Shown here: positions 1 to 11,959 of the stretch, piece by piece
Layout: each line of letters starts with the position of its first letter
How positions within the stretch are numbered: the first letter of the stretch is position 1
Assembly (NCBI GenBank): GCA_024362935.1
Contig: JANCRA010000003.1
Location: forward strand, 40,795,291 to 40,859,290
DNA length: 64,000 nucleotides
Direction of reading: 5' to 3'
Source of the DNA: Setophaga petechia
Lineage: Eukaryota; Chordata; Aves; Passeriformes; Parulidae
The notes under the pieces: generated by a model
Database searches by the model: none
Seen by the model: the letters and a program-made list of their open reading frames with translations, nothing else
Told to the model about the DNA's origin: nothing
Made by a program: the position numbers and the translations under genes

Positions 1-103
1 GCATCTGAAACTGAGGCTCCTGGGCCATTGTGGGGCATCACCAGCTGTATACAGCTCGTAGTAAGAGCTAGTCAGCTTTCTGTGTTCTGTTTTGTGTGCT
101 CAG

Positions 104-286
104 GTTCTGAAGGTTGCCATTCTAGCTGAGAAGTATGCAGTGGATTACACCTGGTATGTGGATACAATCCTGAATCTGATTCGCATTGCTGGTGACTATG
201 TCAGTGAAGAAGTGTGGTACCGAGTCATTCAGATTGTCATCAACAGGGATGATGTGCAGGGATATGCAGCAAAGACTGTGTTTGAG
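104..286 (+). CDS. AP2A2: AP2A2 exon, trunk solenoid
   Basis: Acceptor CAG at 101-103 and donor GTGAGA at 287. It encodes 61 residues in phase 0-0, starting [20 protein letters not shown]. This is helical-repeat trunk sequence typical of adaptor alpha chains. Confidence 0.95.
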
Positions 287-3200
287 GTGAGAGTAACTTT
301 TCAATTCCCTTTCAAAATGAGCTAAGAATTAAGGAAGCAGCACGTGATGTAACAGGGGACACTTAAGGAGCTCTATCTGTTGTCAAAAGTCCACAGTGCG
401 GCTAGATGGGCCTAGCAATGCTCTAAATCAAGTAAGACTCACATTAGAGTCTTCTGTGAACCCATGATGTTTTTCTCATAAGTACTCTGTAGTGCCCAGA
501 TCCACAGTCTGCTCCTGCAGGAAAGTAGATGAGAAACCTGGAAGTGGAAGTGACAGAAAAGATGGACAGAAAAAATGACATTGCATATCAATGATTTCTA
601 ATGTGTTACAGGCCCTTCAAGCTCCAGCATGCCATGAGAATCTTGTAAAAGTAGGTGGCTACATCTTGGGAGAATTTGGAAATCTGATAGCAGGTGATCC
701 AAGATCAAGGTAAAACACCTTCTAAAATACTGAATTGAAGTAGTAATGCTTTTTGTAAAGAATTTAATTCCTAGCATTCCTAAAGACTAGTTAAAAAATC
801 ATTCAGCTCTTGTTAATAATGCAATAATAAGGATTATCGTATCTACAAAAACTGAACAAATTTTTTTCCTTCTTTTAAGTCCCCTCATCCAGTTCAACTT
901 GCTACATTCCAAGTTTCATCTGTGTAGTGTTCCTACTCGAGCTCTGCTTCTGTCTACCTACATCAAGTTTGTGAACCTGTTTCCAGAAATCAAAACTACA
1001 ATTCAAGATGTGCTGCGCAGTGACAGTCAGCTAAAGAATGCTGATGTTGAGCTGCAGCAGAGAGCTGTTGAGTATTTGAGGCTCAGTACTATTGCTAGTA
1101 CTGATATATTGGTAGGTATAGAGGTTTATTTTCTTTATTATGCAGTACTCTATCAACAAGTTAAACTCAACTAAACCTTACCTGATTGCTCAGAAATCTC
1201 AGGATTACAATTGGATGTTGGTTCTTTTAGTCTTCTACAGTTCACGTGTCTGTTGTAGTCATCTTTAATTTAGAGCTAAATTCCAAGTTGTTAGTGCTGT
1301 AGTGGGACATATGACCATTAAGACATGTTAATCTGGAGCGGAGAAGCCAGGGAAAGCTGGCACAATAGAGGCTTCTAATCAAAAGGCTGGGGCTTTCTTT
1401 TGAGGACTTGATGGTGGGCAGGAAAAGTGTAATTTTTTGTATCTTGAAGTTCCGTGATTTAACCTGATGCTCTCAGGTCTGAGCAGGGCATGGCACATTT
1501 GGTTTTCACATCTAATAAATGCTTAGGTCTGGGTAGAAACTTGAGTATTCTCTGTGGTTTAAGTCTAGGTCTACTTGATTTAAGGACCCTTAAGTACTAT
1601 GATCTAATTATTTAAATTTTCTTTTTTTAAATTTCATATCACTGTTTCAGAGAAGTGATACACTCCCGTTTTCTTAACCAAATGCTTTGGAAGGACTTCA
1701 GAAGTTTTAAAGCATTTTTTCTTTCAAAAAAGCGATCAATCCCTCACTACAGTAAACTGCATAATAATTTTCTGTGTGGGTAACTCCTTCTCCTTTTGTT
1801 TTATGCAATCTATAAGGGTGTGTCTCTTCAAAGACTCAGAAGCTTGTTTGGCTTTTTCTCTGAAATTTAACTAATACTTTTTTATTCTATGGCAAGGCTA
1901 CAGTGTTGGAAGAAATGCCTCCCTTTCCAGAGAGGGAATCTTCCATTTTGGCTAAACTGAAGAAGAAGAAAGGCCCAGGCACAGTTACGGACCTGGAAGA
2001 GATCAAAAAGGAGAGGAGCTCTGATATGAATGGAAGTGCTGAACCTGCCTCTGTCAATGCCAGTGTTGTTGTGAGTTTAAAAGCTATTATTTCACTAATT
2101 TAGATGGTGTGCAAGTGAGAAAAGACTGGTTTCATAGAGTGGCTTTTTGGGGATTTAAAACCTTCCATCTGAAACTTAAGGCTGTGGGTGTTTGCTGTAA
2201 AGCAGGGGACGTACAGCTGCCTTCCCCTCGCTGCATGGTTGGATGCAGTTTTCCTTTGGAAATCCTATGTAAGTGGGGACGAACTGTCTGCAGCCTAAAA
2301 AACTCCCTTTTATATTGTTATTTGAAAAATGTTGCTGTTACTTTTAGAAATGTGAATTTCCTTGTTGATGAAATTGCACTGAGGGTGGGTTTATAAAATT
2401 AACATATTTAAAAGGAGTTAACTTGAATTTCAGACTATCAGCTGTTTTTTCTGCTTTGTCTAATATGTTGTTTTGCATCTTGTTTTGGGCTATTGTTTGT
2501 AATAGAAGTGGACAACACTTACCTTCACTGGGATGTCCTTAAATCAATATAAAGTTGTTACTTTTTATTTGACAGTACTATTTGAGTTCTGTTATGCTTG
2601 ACAAGTCCACATGATTTTTCCTTCTGAGCTGAAACTTCTCATTTTATTGTCAGTTAAAGCTGGTAGGATCAATTTTTCCCATCATGTAATATTTCTTTCT
2701 GGTTTTAATATTGAGAATAACTTGTAATTAGATTTAAGATGCCGTAGAAGATTACCTAGAGAAGGAAATACTGTAGCATGCTCCCTGTCCAGTTTGTTAT
2801 AGCATAATAATTTACTTTTTTCTTAGTCACTGCAGTGTATAAGACTAGCTACTCCAAGTGCAACACTTTTGACTGGACAGAAATCTCTTTCCAGCAGAAA
2901 AGTTGCAAAATTTTGTTTGAATGCCAAATTGAAGTGACTGGCAGTTAATACTGCCTTGTGCTTTGGGAGCTTCGCTTTATGGGTTGCCGCAATGTAACAA
3001 ACTGCACAGTGTTACCTTCACACTGGCTTTATCTCGTTTGAATTGCAAAAATGTTAAGAAATTTGAGGTCCAAACTTTTAGTTGGTCCTAGTGATTGGCT
3101 GCTTAAAGTCTTTTGCCAGTCTTTTATTATACTGTATGGAGTAAATGATAACTTGGAGTTGGCTTGCAAAACCAAGATTTCTGATTCATCCAAATACATC

Positions 3201-6200
3201 TCATGACTCATCCTCAGATTATCTGGCATAGTGGAAGCTGCTAATGTCTAATACATGGCCGTTTTGATTAACAGTCTGTGCTTTGTACTTGCATGTGACT
3301 TGGGCAGATATATGCAGCCTCTGTTGCATGATTCTGTGTCCTGGCTGCTTGATTTGTTCTGTTTGAGGAAAAAACACTTCAAACATCTTGTCTCTTCCTC
3401 TAGTGTTTGCAGCTTGAACTGGCTACAGGCTCTGCTATTTTTGCTGGTTGGGTTTGCATTCTTTCTAAGATTTGCTAGGCTTCAGAAACCCAGGATTAAA
3501 CTGATAGTCACTTATAAAGATACTGTGATAACCTGTGATTTAGCTTTGTGTAAAAGCCACTTGCTTTCTTGATGGATTAGTCATGAAAGAAAAGCAGCAT
3601 GGGAATTTTATTCCCTACAGTACTTACTTTCCCTTGAAACTAATGGGAAAAGAGAAGGGGGGAAAAACTCTCATCTTTGTCATTTTTCTTCTGCAGAACC
3701 AGATTTTAGACAGATGAATTATGGTTTTGCTTTTATTTAACAGTTAGTTAGATGGACTAACTCTCTTCAAAGGAAAAAAAGAAAACCACACCTGTAAATG
3801 ACCTTAAGCTGAAATTCAGCGTGGCAGCTGCTGTGCTTGTGAACCTTATTACATCCATTCAGACCTTGATTTGGGGTGGGGAGAGGCGCTGTGCCATAGC
3901 CTAGTTGTCTATGCAAACGAGACAGCTTTGTTGTAGTTTTGTTGCAGTGTAACACCGGAGTGTCTTGTCTTCCTTAGTCTACTCCTTCTCCATCGGCGGA
4001 TCTGCTGGGTCTGGGTGCTGCCCCTGTCACCAATTCAGCTCCCCCACCTTCCTCTAGTGGTAGCCTGCTCGTGGATGTATTTTCAGACTCAGCTTCTGCA
4101 GTTGCACCTCTTGCTCCTGGTTCTGATGACAACTTTGCGAGGTAATTAAGTCACCCTGAAAGGAATTTGAAGGAGAATTTTTCTGTTGAAACAGGATTGA
4201 AGGAAAAGCACACATAACTTTTGTTTTTGTTCCGGCATATTAAGTGCATTCCTGGGTGGTAGTTTTGCAGCAAGAGAGGTGTTCTTGGACACTGCTGGAT
4301 GTGCTGTCTTTATTGAATATCTCTTCTAATGGAAAAACTGAGTCTATACTACTCAACCTGAGGATATTTGCTAAACAGTAGTGTCTAGTTTTCATGCTGG
4401 TTTTGTTTCTTTGTTAAATTCAGCTGCTTGTGCATCTCCATACATCTTGAAGTGGGGGTTATCTGTCCTGATATGAATACATTTATTCTTATTTTCTCTT
4501 CATAAAGTATTCTTGTCTCTCCACTTACGGCAAGCTGCTACTGAAACAGTGAGATGGATTGTATCCAGGATACTGCTTCCCATATTTTAATGCTACACTT
4601 CAGTTGTTCTACTGTCTGACAAAGGGGTGTGAAAAGGGGGATAAAGAACAAGTGGTTTTCTTTTTTTTTAAAGGGGATTTGATACTACAAATACATTAGT
4701 AAGTGTAGTGTAGGTACAATGTGTTATTAACCCCATTATTATTAAAAGTCCCTGTGGCTACTCTCAAATGTTATTTAGCTAAATTTTTGGGAATGAATGA
4801 CATAAAATCACAGAATGTCTTTAAAATCAGTTGTCTTATTGGATAAGAATGTATTACTGTTGTCAAGGACCAAATTTTGAATGTTGGCACAACAAATTTT
4901 CAATGCATCTTAATATAAAAGACATAATTAGGGAAACTGATCTGCCTGGATCATTGGCACTTTCATCAAAATTTCATATCAGGCAATGCATTGTTGCAGG
5001 CTTACCATGATTAATACTTGATCCTGTGTTTCTACTGGAAGGTCAGAAGTGATACTTGATCATACAACACAAAAACAGGGCTTTAGGAAGCTACACAAGC
5101 TTGTTCATGCCTTTTTTTTTTTTTAAGCGGGTACAAAGAGGAACCAATGCTAGTAGTTTCATAAGCATATGTTACATAAAAAGAGTTTTCTCTCTCTGCA
5201 GAAGAAAGTGTAGCAATGCCCAACTCCTTGGTCTGTCTGTAGATTATTAAATGCTTCTCTAATGATACTGAGAAGTTGCTTTTTACAGTTTCCTGCCTTT
5301 TCTTAGTGCTGTTGTCACTTTTGTTTCTAATCTGTTGCTTGGGTAAGTCATTCTCTGTGTGCCTCTGTACTCTTGCCTATGCTTAATACTTGTGTGTTTT
5401 TAGGTACTGATTGTGCACCTGTAATTAGAAGGGTATCTAAGGTTGATGAGGCCTCTGCTTTTAAGTGCATCTTTGTAGTAGTCAATATGCAGCTTACCTT
5501 TTTGATTTTGAACTTAAACACTTCTGCTGTCACAGTTAAACACCTGAAAGGACTTGGTTCTGTAAGAGGTTTACATTTACTGAACACCTTCAGCTGTCTT
5601 CGTGAAGGATTGCTGTTTTCTAACAGTCGGGGTGGGATGGGGGAGAGAAGTGGGGGAAAACATTGCCTAATGCCTAAAACCTTTCTAGGGTACTGAGCTA
5701 GGGCAGCTAATCAATTTCTCGTGCATTAAGCTCAGCAGTGCCATTTTTGAGGAAGGAGGTAAAAGAAGTAACTAAGCTCTAAGCTGTCTTTACTAACTCC
5801 TGCTGTCTCTGTCGCTGCTGCCTTTCTTCCTTTGTGCTGCCTGAACTAGCCCTGACCTGGCTTCATCTGAGGTAGTTTCTGAGGAACCAGCTGATACTGT
5901 GCATGATGCTGATGAGCTTTTTCACAAGTAAGCAATACTAAAACCTTGCAAGGCTGGGCAATTTCCAGAATATAAAGAAAAACTATATTGTTCATTAACT
6001 TAATACCAGCAAGACTAGAGAAACATGTACTGTCAGACTTGTGACTAGAACACCTCTGTGGATGCTTTGGATTTTGTGACAGGCTCATGAATACACAGGT
6101 TAGAGTCTTCTTTACAAGTCAGTGCTATCACACACTGCTCTAAAATGAGGCAATGCCAGTTGTATGTTAAGTTTTGCAACTATTTGGAAATAAATAAAAA

Positions 6201-9200
6201 ACAGAGTACTAGTCAAAAGTACTAATATTTGGGAGTGTGTTTTTAAGTGCCTTGGATGCAAAAGGCAGATGTTTGCTGGCCACCTCTTCTACTTTTAAGT
6301 GAAGGGTGATAGAAAGGACTGAGATCACTGGAGAATGGGCTTCCTCTCTCAAAATGGAAAATGTACATCTCTAGTTGGCTTAGGTGATACAGAAAAGATA
6401 AATCAAGGAGGGTTTTTTTCTTTCAGGTTTAAACAGTCAAAACTTCAAACTTTTCAATTCTGCACGAACCTAATGAGTTTCAGAAGTTCTCAAGACTAAA
6501 AAGAAAAATCCTGTTGCCTGGTCCTTTATTAGACAGTGTGTGTGCATATAGCATATTGTGGTTTCCTCCATAGTTTCTCAGACAGCCTGAGAAATAAAAT
6601 GTCAAATAAAAATGTCAGTTCTTTTAGTGTCCTACAAGTGGTGGTTCTGGATGTAAAATTGTCTTTTCTAACTGCAGTTTTCTGCAAAGGCCTCTCTCAC
6701 AGATTGATGCATTCTAGGTTAACCGCAATCTTCATCCTCTGTAAACCCTGAATTTTGTGGTTCTAAATATTGTTTAATATGGCTCAATTTAAAACATGTT
6801 TTCCCTCTCTTCCCCTAGGTTTGTGTGTAAAAATAATGGAGTCTTATTTGAAAATCAATTGCTACAAATTGGCTTGAAATCTGAATTTCGACAGAACCTG
6901 GGTAAGATATGTAGTGCTGTGGTTGGCTGTCTGCATTATCAGTCACAGTGCCAGCATGATATTCCAGACAGGACTCACTTTTCAGCTACTGAAGAGGGAA
7001 ATAGCATTGTAGGCCTAAGCTGTTTCACAGCTCCCACTGTTGTGCATCCTTGGCTTTTGTGTGGGCTCTTGCTTCCTTGAATTTTTTTTAATGTTTTGGT
7101 AGCTGATATGAAATAGGGTTGTTAAGCTCCAGCATTCCAGCTCATGCTGCCTTTTTGTATGGCTGGTGCAGCCAGGTTTATAAAGCACCATTCTTCTCAA
7201 AATTTATATCTTGCAGTATGGCTTATTGTTGTGATATGAAACACAATACATTTCAGATGAGATTGAATGCACAGGATACTGGAACCATCTAGGAAGGAGA
7301 TGGAATTTGAACACAGGCAGCAATAGAATTTCTTGCTTCTCCCTTTCTGTGAAACTCTTGGTGGCATAGTAGCATCTTAACAAAATTCTCCAGCAATTGA
7401 AAGACTTCACTGATGACTTAACTGCCTGTGTGACAGCTACTGTAGGAGAAATCTAATGGCTTGGTTAAATTGCTGCATTTTGAACTGTGAATGTCTTGGT
7501 GAGATAAACCATGTAAACTGTATTTCATTTTTAAACGTGGTTTTAAAGAAAGGTAGAAAGGGAACTGAAGCATGAGTAGTTCAATGCAATTACATGACCT
7601 AAAAATTCTGATGTCTCGTTCTTCTCTTTCCAGGACGTATGTTCATATTCTATGGTAATAAGACATCAACACAGTTCTTGAATTTTACTCCAACAGTAAT
7701 CTGCTCAGATGACCTTCAGTCAAATATCCTTAAATGTAGTAGGAGTTGTCTGTTCTTATTAGATTTTTGTGGTTTATTGCTGCACAATGTAATAAATCTG
7801 TTGGATAAAGGCATGGTGTCCTTGAACATGAAGAAATGAGAAACTTGCTGATAACTCTCTGAAGTTCTCATAGGAAGATCAAGTCTTGAGCAGGGGTGAA
7901 AGATTCTTTCCTTAATGCCCTGGTTATAAACACAATTTTACTTTTGCTATAACAAGAAATAAGGCTGAATAAGAAGGTACTGGAACTGTAGCTTTCACCA
8001 CTGACATGAAGTAGCAGAGGTAGAAATGTGTCCTTCGAGTACTGCATGAGCAGATAAGCTGAAACTTGACATGGAGATGCATTACCAAGATGATGGTATT
8101 TAATTAATGGCTGGTCCCTAATACTTGGTGTTGCAAATTTAGGATTTCTGGGAGATTAAGTAATCAGGCTTGTTTGACTCAAGGCATCTCTGTCATGTTG
8201 AGAATAGTCCTGTGGCTTTTATTGTGAAGTCTCTGTGCCTTCATACCTTTTTAAGGGCATCTTTCTTTAAGAATATCCAATTAACTGAGAATTTTCAGAG
8301 TTACTGCTTGTATATGTGTCAATATGAAAAACCCTACAAACTCTTTTCCTGTACAAAAAACTGAGCTGTAAATGTTCAGTAGCACACAGAGAATGAGTGG
8401 AAACATGATGTTAATTTCTCATAGTTTCTTGGAAGATTTGCATTTTTTATATTATCAGTTCATTGATCTGTTTCCTTAACAACTTTTCTACGCCTGAATC
8501 TTCAGACAAAACCTGTTGACCCCACAGTGGATGGAGGTGCACAGGTTCAGCAGGTTGTGAACATTGAATGTGTGTCAGACTTCATGGAAGCTCCAATCCT
8601 GAACATTCAGTTCAGGTAAAACAAAGGATTCAAATGTTAGTGAATTAATTGGATGAAAGATGTTAAATTTGGCATGGCCCTGTGACTGAAAATGCAAAAT
8701 ATGGACACAAAAAGCTCTCTTAGGTAGACAACTTGAAAATTTGATCTAATTAAGCTTTAAGGTGCTAGGGAGAATCCATTTGGAACTATGTGGCTTAAAG
8801 CCCCAGCCAAACCAAACAGTCAAGAAGCAGCTACTGATAAAATGTCTCCATGACTTCTGTCTCTGCTATCTATATAAAACAGCAGTCTTCCTGTTTGCTT
8901 AAGAAATCTTGACAGGAATATACGCAGTAACTTCTCCCTTCTGGAAACCAAGAACATTTCTGCAAATAACTTGGCCTGGAAGTGTATGCAACCAGAAATA
9001 GACTCTTGTTCTGTCCACTCAACATCAGCTCAGCTTCATAAAATCCTGAGTTCTGGGCTGCATGCTGTTTTTCTAGTCTAAACTGGTTTTTATTGGTATG
9101 TTTTCCCAAGGATGTATTTTTGCCCCTTAGGGTGCTATCTAGAAGGATAAACCTATGCGAAAACTGAGAGAACCTTATAAGCAATTCTGCCAATTCATCT

Positions 9201-11894
9201 ATTGCCATCTAAGGAGAGAAAATAAATTTATTTAACAGTGGATTGAAACTGTATATTAGAAATGTCATGTGCAGTTGATGGATTTTGATCATAAACAGTT
9301 CCTCAGTTGCTTGGTTGATTTCTGCTGACACTGCTGAGGCTGCCACAAGCACTGTGGTTTTTCTCTTCCATCTGCAGGTACGGTGGAACATTTCAAAATC
9401 TTTCAGTAAAATTACCCATCACTCTGAATAAATTTTTCCAGCCAACAGAGATGTCTTCTCAAGACTTTTTTCAGCGTTGGAAGCAGCTGAGCAAGTAAGA
9501 CTCTATACTTTGACCTCTTGTGGTGGGCAAGGGAGGAGAAAGATATATTGTGAATTTAGCTGGTGCAGTACCTTATCCCATACTCAATCCTGTAAGCCAT
9601 GAGGTCTCTCAGTAGAATTAATTGCTATTGGAAATGCTGTTCATAATGTATTTGTCTTGCCTTGTCTTGCAGTCCCAAACAGGAAGTACAGAATATCTTT
9701 AAAGCAAAGCACCCGATGGATGCAGAGATCACGAAAGCAAAGGTGGGTGGTGGTGATATTTTTAATTCATAGTGTACAGGGCAATGGCAGGTCATGTTTT
9801 AACCCTGGCTGGCACCTAAACGCCACACAGTCATTTGCTGACTCTACCCCAGTGGAATGGTACAGAGAATAAGGGTAAAAGTGAGAAAACGTGTAGGTTG
9901 AGGTAAAGAGAGCTCAGTAGGTAAAGGAAAAGCCATGCACACAGGCAAAGCAAAGAATTAATTTGGTGCTTCCCATTGGGAGGGAGGTGTGTGGCCATCC
10001 CCAAGGCAGCAGGTCTCCACTGGGTTTAACAGTTACTTGGGAAGGCAAAACAACACTCTGAACATCCTCCTTTCCTTTCTCAGCCTTATATGCTGTTCCA
10101 GGACATCTTACAGTATGGTATATCCCATTGTTCAGCTGTCCTGGCTGTGTCTTGTCCCAGCTCTTTGTGCATCCCAGCTTCCTCACTCGTGGGCTGAGGA
10201 GCAGAAAAGACCTTGGCTCTGTGTAACTCCCACTCAGTGATAACTAAAACATCTCTGTGTTATCAACTCTTTTGAGAAGAAATCTAAAACACAGCCCCAT
10301 ACCAGCTGCTAGGAAGAAAATTAACTCTATCCCAGCCCAAATTAGCACATGGTATAAGCAGACTTTATGCATTTTTGTTTATATGGCCGTTGGATCATCC
10401 AGTGAAAGTAAGTCCATGCTATGCGATAGGTCATGGCGGTGCTGAGTTGAATGGACAGCTTCTAGCTGTGGTTTGAATTGGATGCAGTCTTCAGTGGCAG
10501 CTGGAGACTTGAAGCTGTTTAAGAAAGCACCGATTCACTGCTTAAAACTGAACTGAAAGATAATTCAAGCCTTAATTTATATTTGAGGTACTGGTTGGAA
10601 AAGGAAGTGACTTTTTGGCTGCGTTAGGCAAAACAGAAGTGACTGTAACAGGAACAGTGACTGTGTACAGGAATGGCTGTATCAAAACTGCGGAAGACTG
10701 ATGTTAAATCTTAACTTGCTTCTCAGTTGCTTTCTAAAAGAGCCTTATTTAGAGAATAGCTCATTTATCAGGGTCAGCCTTCAAAAATCTGTAGTAATGA
10801 AGTAGTCTTGAAGACTTAAAAATTAATTTTCTCATTGTTTTGCTATTTGATGGTGACGGTTTGAGTATACTTGGTATTTGTGTGTTCCTCTCCCCACATC
10901 TAAATCTTCTTGGTTTCTTCCACAGATAATTGGATTTGGATCAGCCCTGCTTGAGGAGGTAGATCCCAATCCTGCTAACTTTGTTGGTGCTGGTATCATA
11001 CACACAAAAACCACTCAGATTGGATGCTTGCTGCGCCTTGAACCCAACCTCCAGGCACAGGTATTTGTGTGACTGTTTCCAGCTTAGATACAAGTTCTCA
11101 TTTGAACGAAATGCTTCTGTGCATCTGAAACTCCTTTAAGATATTTAAAAATCACTATTACAATAGCTGCTTATGACTCCAGACTCCAACAAGAAATTAA
11201 ATTGTAGCAGCTGGTCCTGGCCCAGCTGGGTAAGCTGCTTCTTCAGAGCAATTCTCTTTTCCTCTTGGAAGAGATGGTTACAATATTCCAGACCGTCTTG
11301 TGCACTTCAGACCACATTAAGTATGCTTCCTTTTGCTACTTTAAATGATTAAAAGAGTAATAGGCTAAAAGATGAAAGCATAAGCAAGTGAGTACAATGT
11401 TAAGAGTATTTTTACTAAAGCTTTTTTGACAGAGGTGTTGCCAAAATTAACTGAGGATTAAAAATAGGGTTTGGGTGGTTGTGTCTTCTGTTCCCTGAAG
11501 AAGTGGTTGTACGGGGTCTTTAGACTTTTCCACAGCATTTGCTCCTCTTTAACAGATATTCTGTACAACACCTTTCTGTTAAAGCCCAAAAATACTTTGT
11601 AACAGTAATTCTCAACAAGGGTTTGAAGATAGGGTTGGTTCAGCCAGTGGTTTGAAAAAGCTGTGATGCTCATTGGTTTGCTGCCCCTGAGTGTTTTGAG
11701 ATCTTTTTCCTAACAAAGCTTACAAAGCAAGTAAGAGGTAACTGTTAGTTTTCACTGTTGACTGTGTATTCCTTTAATGCCAAACTGTTTCAATAATATT
11801 TTATGTTCTTTTTCAGATGTATAGGCTCACACTACGAACAAGTAAAGAAGCTGTATCTCAGAGATTATGTGAATTGCTGTCAGAACAGTTTTAA
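104..11894 (+). CDS. AP2A2: AP-2 complex subunit alpha-2, 3' part (12 exons)
   Basis: Large alpha subunit of the AP-2 adaptor, which links plasma-membrane cargo and PIP2 to clathrin during endocytosis. The constitutive exons are 104-286, 612-709, 880-1111, 1897-2070, 3978-4141, 6819-6901, 7634-7723, 8492-8615, 9378-9494, 9673-9742, 10926-11060 and 11817-11894. They total 1,548 nt, exactly 515 codons plus TAA, in one frame. This is roughly residues 424-938 of a 938-residue family member. The order is: end of the helical-solenoid trunk, a Pro/Ser/Ala hinge with a DLLGLG motif (exon 3978-4141), then the appendage (ear) from [13 protein letters not shown] to the C-terminus. The 5' half lies left of the window. 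All introns are GT-AG except 7724-8491 (AT-AC). The match to vertebrate AP2A2 is close enough that AP2A1 is unlikely, but it is judged from memory. Confidence 0.96.
612..709 (+). CDS. AP2A2: AP2A2 exon, trunk solenoid
   Basis: 98 nt between TTACAG and GTAAAA, phase 0-2. It contains [16 protein letters not shown], a strongly conserved alpha-adaptin trunk motif. Confidence 0.95.
880..1111 (+). CDS. AP2A2: AP2A2 exon, trunk solenoid
   Basis: 232 nt between TTTTAAG and GTAGGT, phase 2-0. It carries the segments ending [13 protein letters not shown] and [14 protein letters not shown] of the trunk C-terminal part. Confidence 0.95.
1897..2070 (+). CDS. AP2A2: AP2A2 exon, trunk end and start of hinge
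   Basis: 174 nt, phase 0-0. It starts [20 protein letters not shown], followed by a KKKK basic stretch and the beginning of the flexible hinge. Confidence 0.95.
3978..4141 (+). CDS. AP2A2: AP2A2 exon, hinge
   Basis: 164 nt, phase 0-2. Pro/Ser/Ala-rich linker with [10 protein letters not shown], and LLVDVFSDS leading into the ear domain. It ends ...DDNFA plus two bases of Arg (or of Ser if the cassette at 5850 is used). Confidence 0.94.
5850..5927 (+). CDS. AP2A2: AP2A2 candidate alternative cassette exon (26 codons)
   Basis: 78 nt with a long pyrimidine tract and TAG acceptor (5847-5849) and donor GTAAGC at 5928. It starts and ends in phase 2, so inclusion or skipping keeps the frame between the hinge exon (ends 4141) and the ear exon (starts 6819). 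The insert is acidic: eight Asp/Glu and one Lys, with [19 protein letters not shown] inside. A similar acidic insert at this hinge/ear border is known as the brain/muscle splice form of the paralogue AP2A1. That it is used in AP2A2 here is inference. Confidence 0.75.
6819..6901 (+). CDS. AP2A2: AP2A2 exon, start of appendage domain
   Basis: 83 nt between CCCTAG and GTAAGA, phase 2-1. It encodes [18 protein letters not shown], the first strands of the ear beta-sandwich. Confidence 0.95.
7634..7723 (+). CDS. AP2A2: AP2A2 exon, appendage; ends at an AT-AC donor
   Basis: It begins after TTTCCAG and encodes [19 protein letters not shown] and onward. The 3' limit is not a GT site: the frame continues only if the exon stops at 7723, right before ATATCCTT (U12-type donor). 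90 nt, phase 1-1. Confidence 0.9.
7724..8491 (+). other. AP2A2: U12-type AT-AC intron in AP2A2
   Basis: The 5' splice site reads ATATCCTT. A perfect U12 branch-site consensus TTCCTTAAC lies at 8472-8480, and the intron ends in AC at 8490-8491, 12-13 nt after the branch adenosines. Joining 7723 to 8492 gives LQS-S-LNLQTKP, which keeps the [11 protein letters not shown] motif of the family. The nearby AG at 8504-8505 would delete those residues and has no matching in-frame GT donor. Removal would need the minor spliceosome. Confidence 0.92.
8492..8615 (+). CDS. AP2A2: AP2A2 exon, appendage
   Basis: 124 nt, phase 1-2. It encodes [11 protein letters not shown], then [15 protein letters not shown] and the LNIQFR strand. 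Donor GTAAAA at 8616. Confidence 0.93.
9378..9494 (+). CDS. AP2A2: AP2A2 exon, appendage
   Basis: 117 nt, phase 2-2. It encodes [21 protein letters not shown] and [12 protein letters not shown], at the junction of the sandwich and platform subdomains that bind accessory proteins. Confidence 0.95.
9673..9742 (+). CDS. AP2A2: AP2A2 exon, appendage platform
   Basis: 70 nt, phase 2-0, encoding [20 protein letters not shown]. Clean TTGCAG acceptor and GTGGGT donor. Confidence 0.94.
9790..10349 (-). mobile_element. Degraded solo LTR of an avian endogenous retrovirus
   Basis: The element lies on the minus strand in the AP2A2 intron 9743-10925. Its 5' end, read on the minus strand from 10349 (TGTGCTAATTTGGGCTGG), and its 3' part near 9790-9860 match the LTR at 40888-41501 and an LTR type I recognise from bird genomes. 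Flanks TGGCA (9785-9789) and TGGTA (10350-10354) look like a 5-bp target duplication with one substitution. No internal viral genes remain. Family name not assigned. Confidence 0.8.
10926..11060 (+). CDS. AP2A2: AP2A2 exon, appendage platform
   Basis: 135 nt, phase 0-0. It encodes [20 protein letters not shown] and then the [15 protein letters not shown] segment, highly conserved in alpha-adaptin ears. Confidence 0.96.
11817..11894 (+). CDS. AP2A2: AP2A2 last coding exon
   Basis: It starts after TTTTTCAG, encodes [20 protein letters not shown] and ends ...SEQF with TAA at 11892-11894. A 3' UTR follows. Confidence 0.97.
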   Translation: MYRLTLRTSKEAVSQRLCELLSEQF

Positions 11895-11948
11895 TATTAA
11901 CCATGTCAGTTTTGGTTTTTCCACTTATATCACTGTCATCATACTGCA

Positions 11949-11954
11949 AATAAA
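11949..11954 (+). terminator. AP2A2: AP2A2 polyadenylation signal
   Basis: AATAAA 55 nt after the AP2A2 stop, followed by GT-rich DNA. A longer 3' UTR using later signals is possible. Confidence 0.65.
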
Positions 11955-11959
11955 TGTCT

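Noticed and set aside
3255..3572. 105-codon open frame in an AP2A2 intron
   Set aside because: It lies in the 2071-3977 intron, is not in frame with neighbours, and has no family resemblance.
8504..8506. Ordinary AG acceptor for the AP2A2 exon at 8492
   Set aside because: It would remove the conserved LNLQ residues and has no in-frame GT donor partner; the AT-AC pair fits fully.
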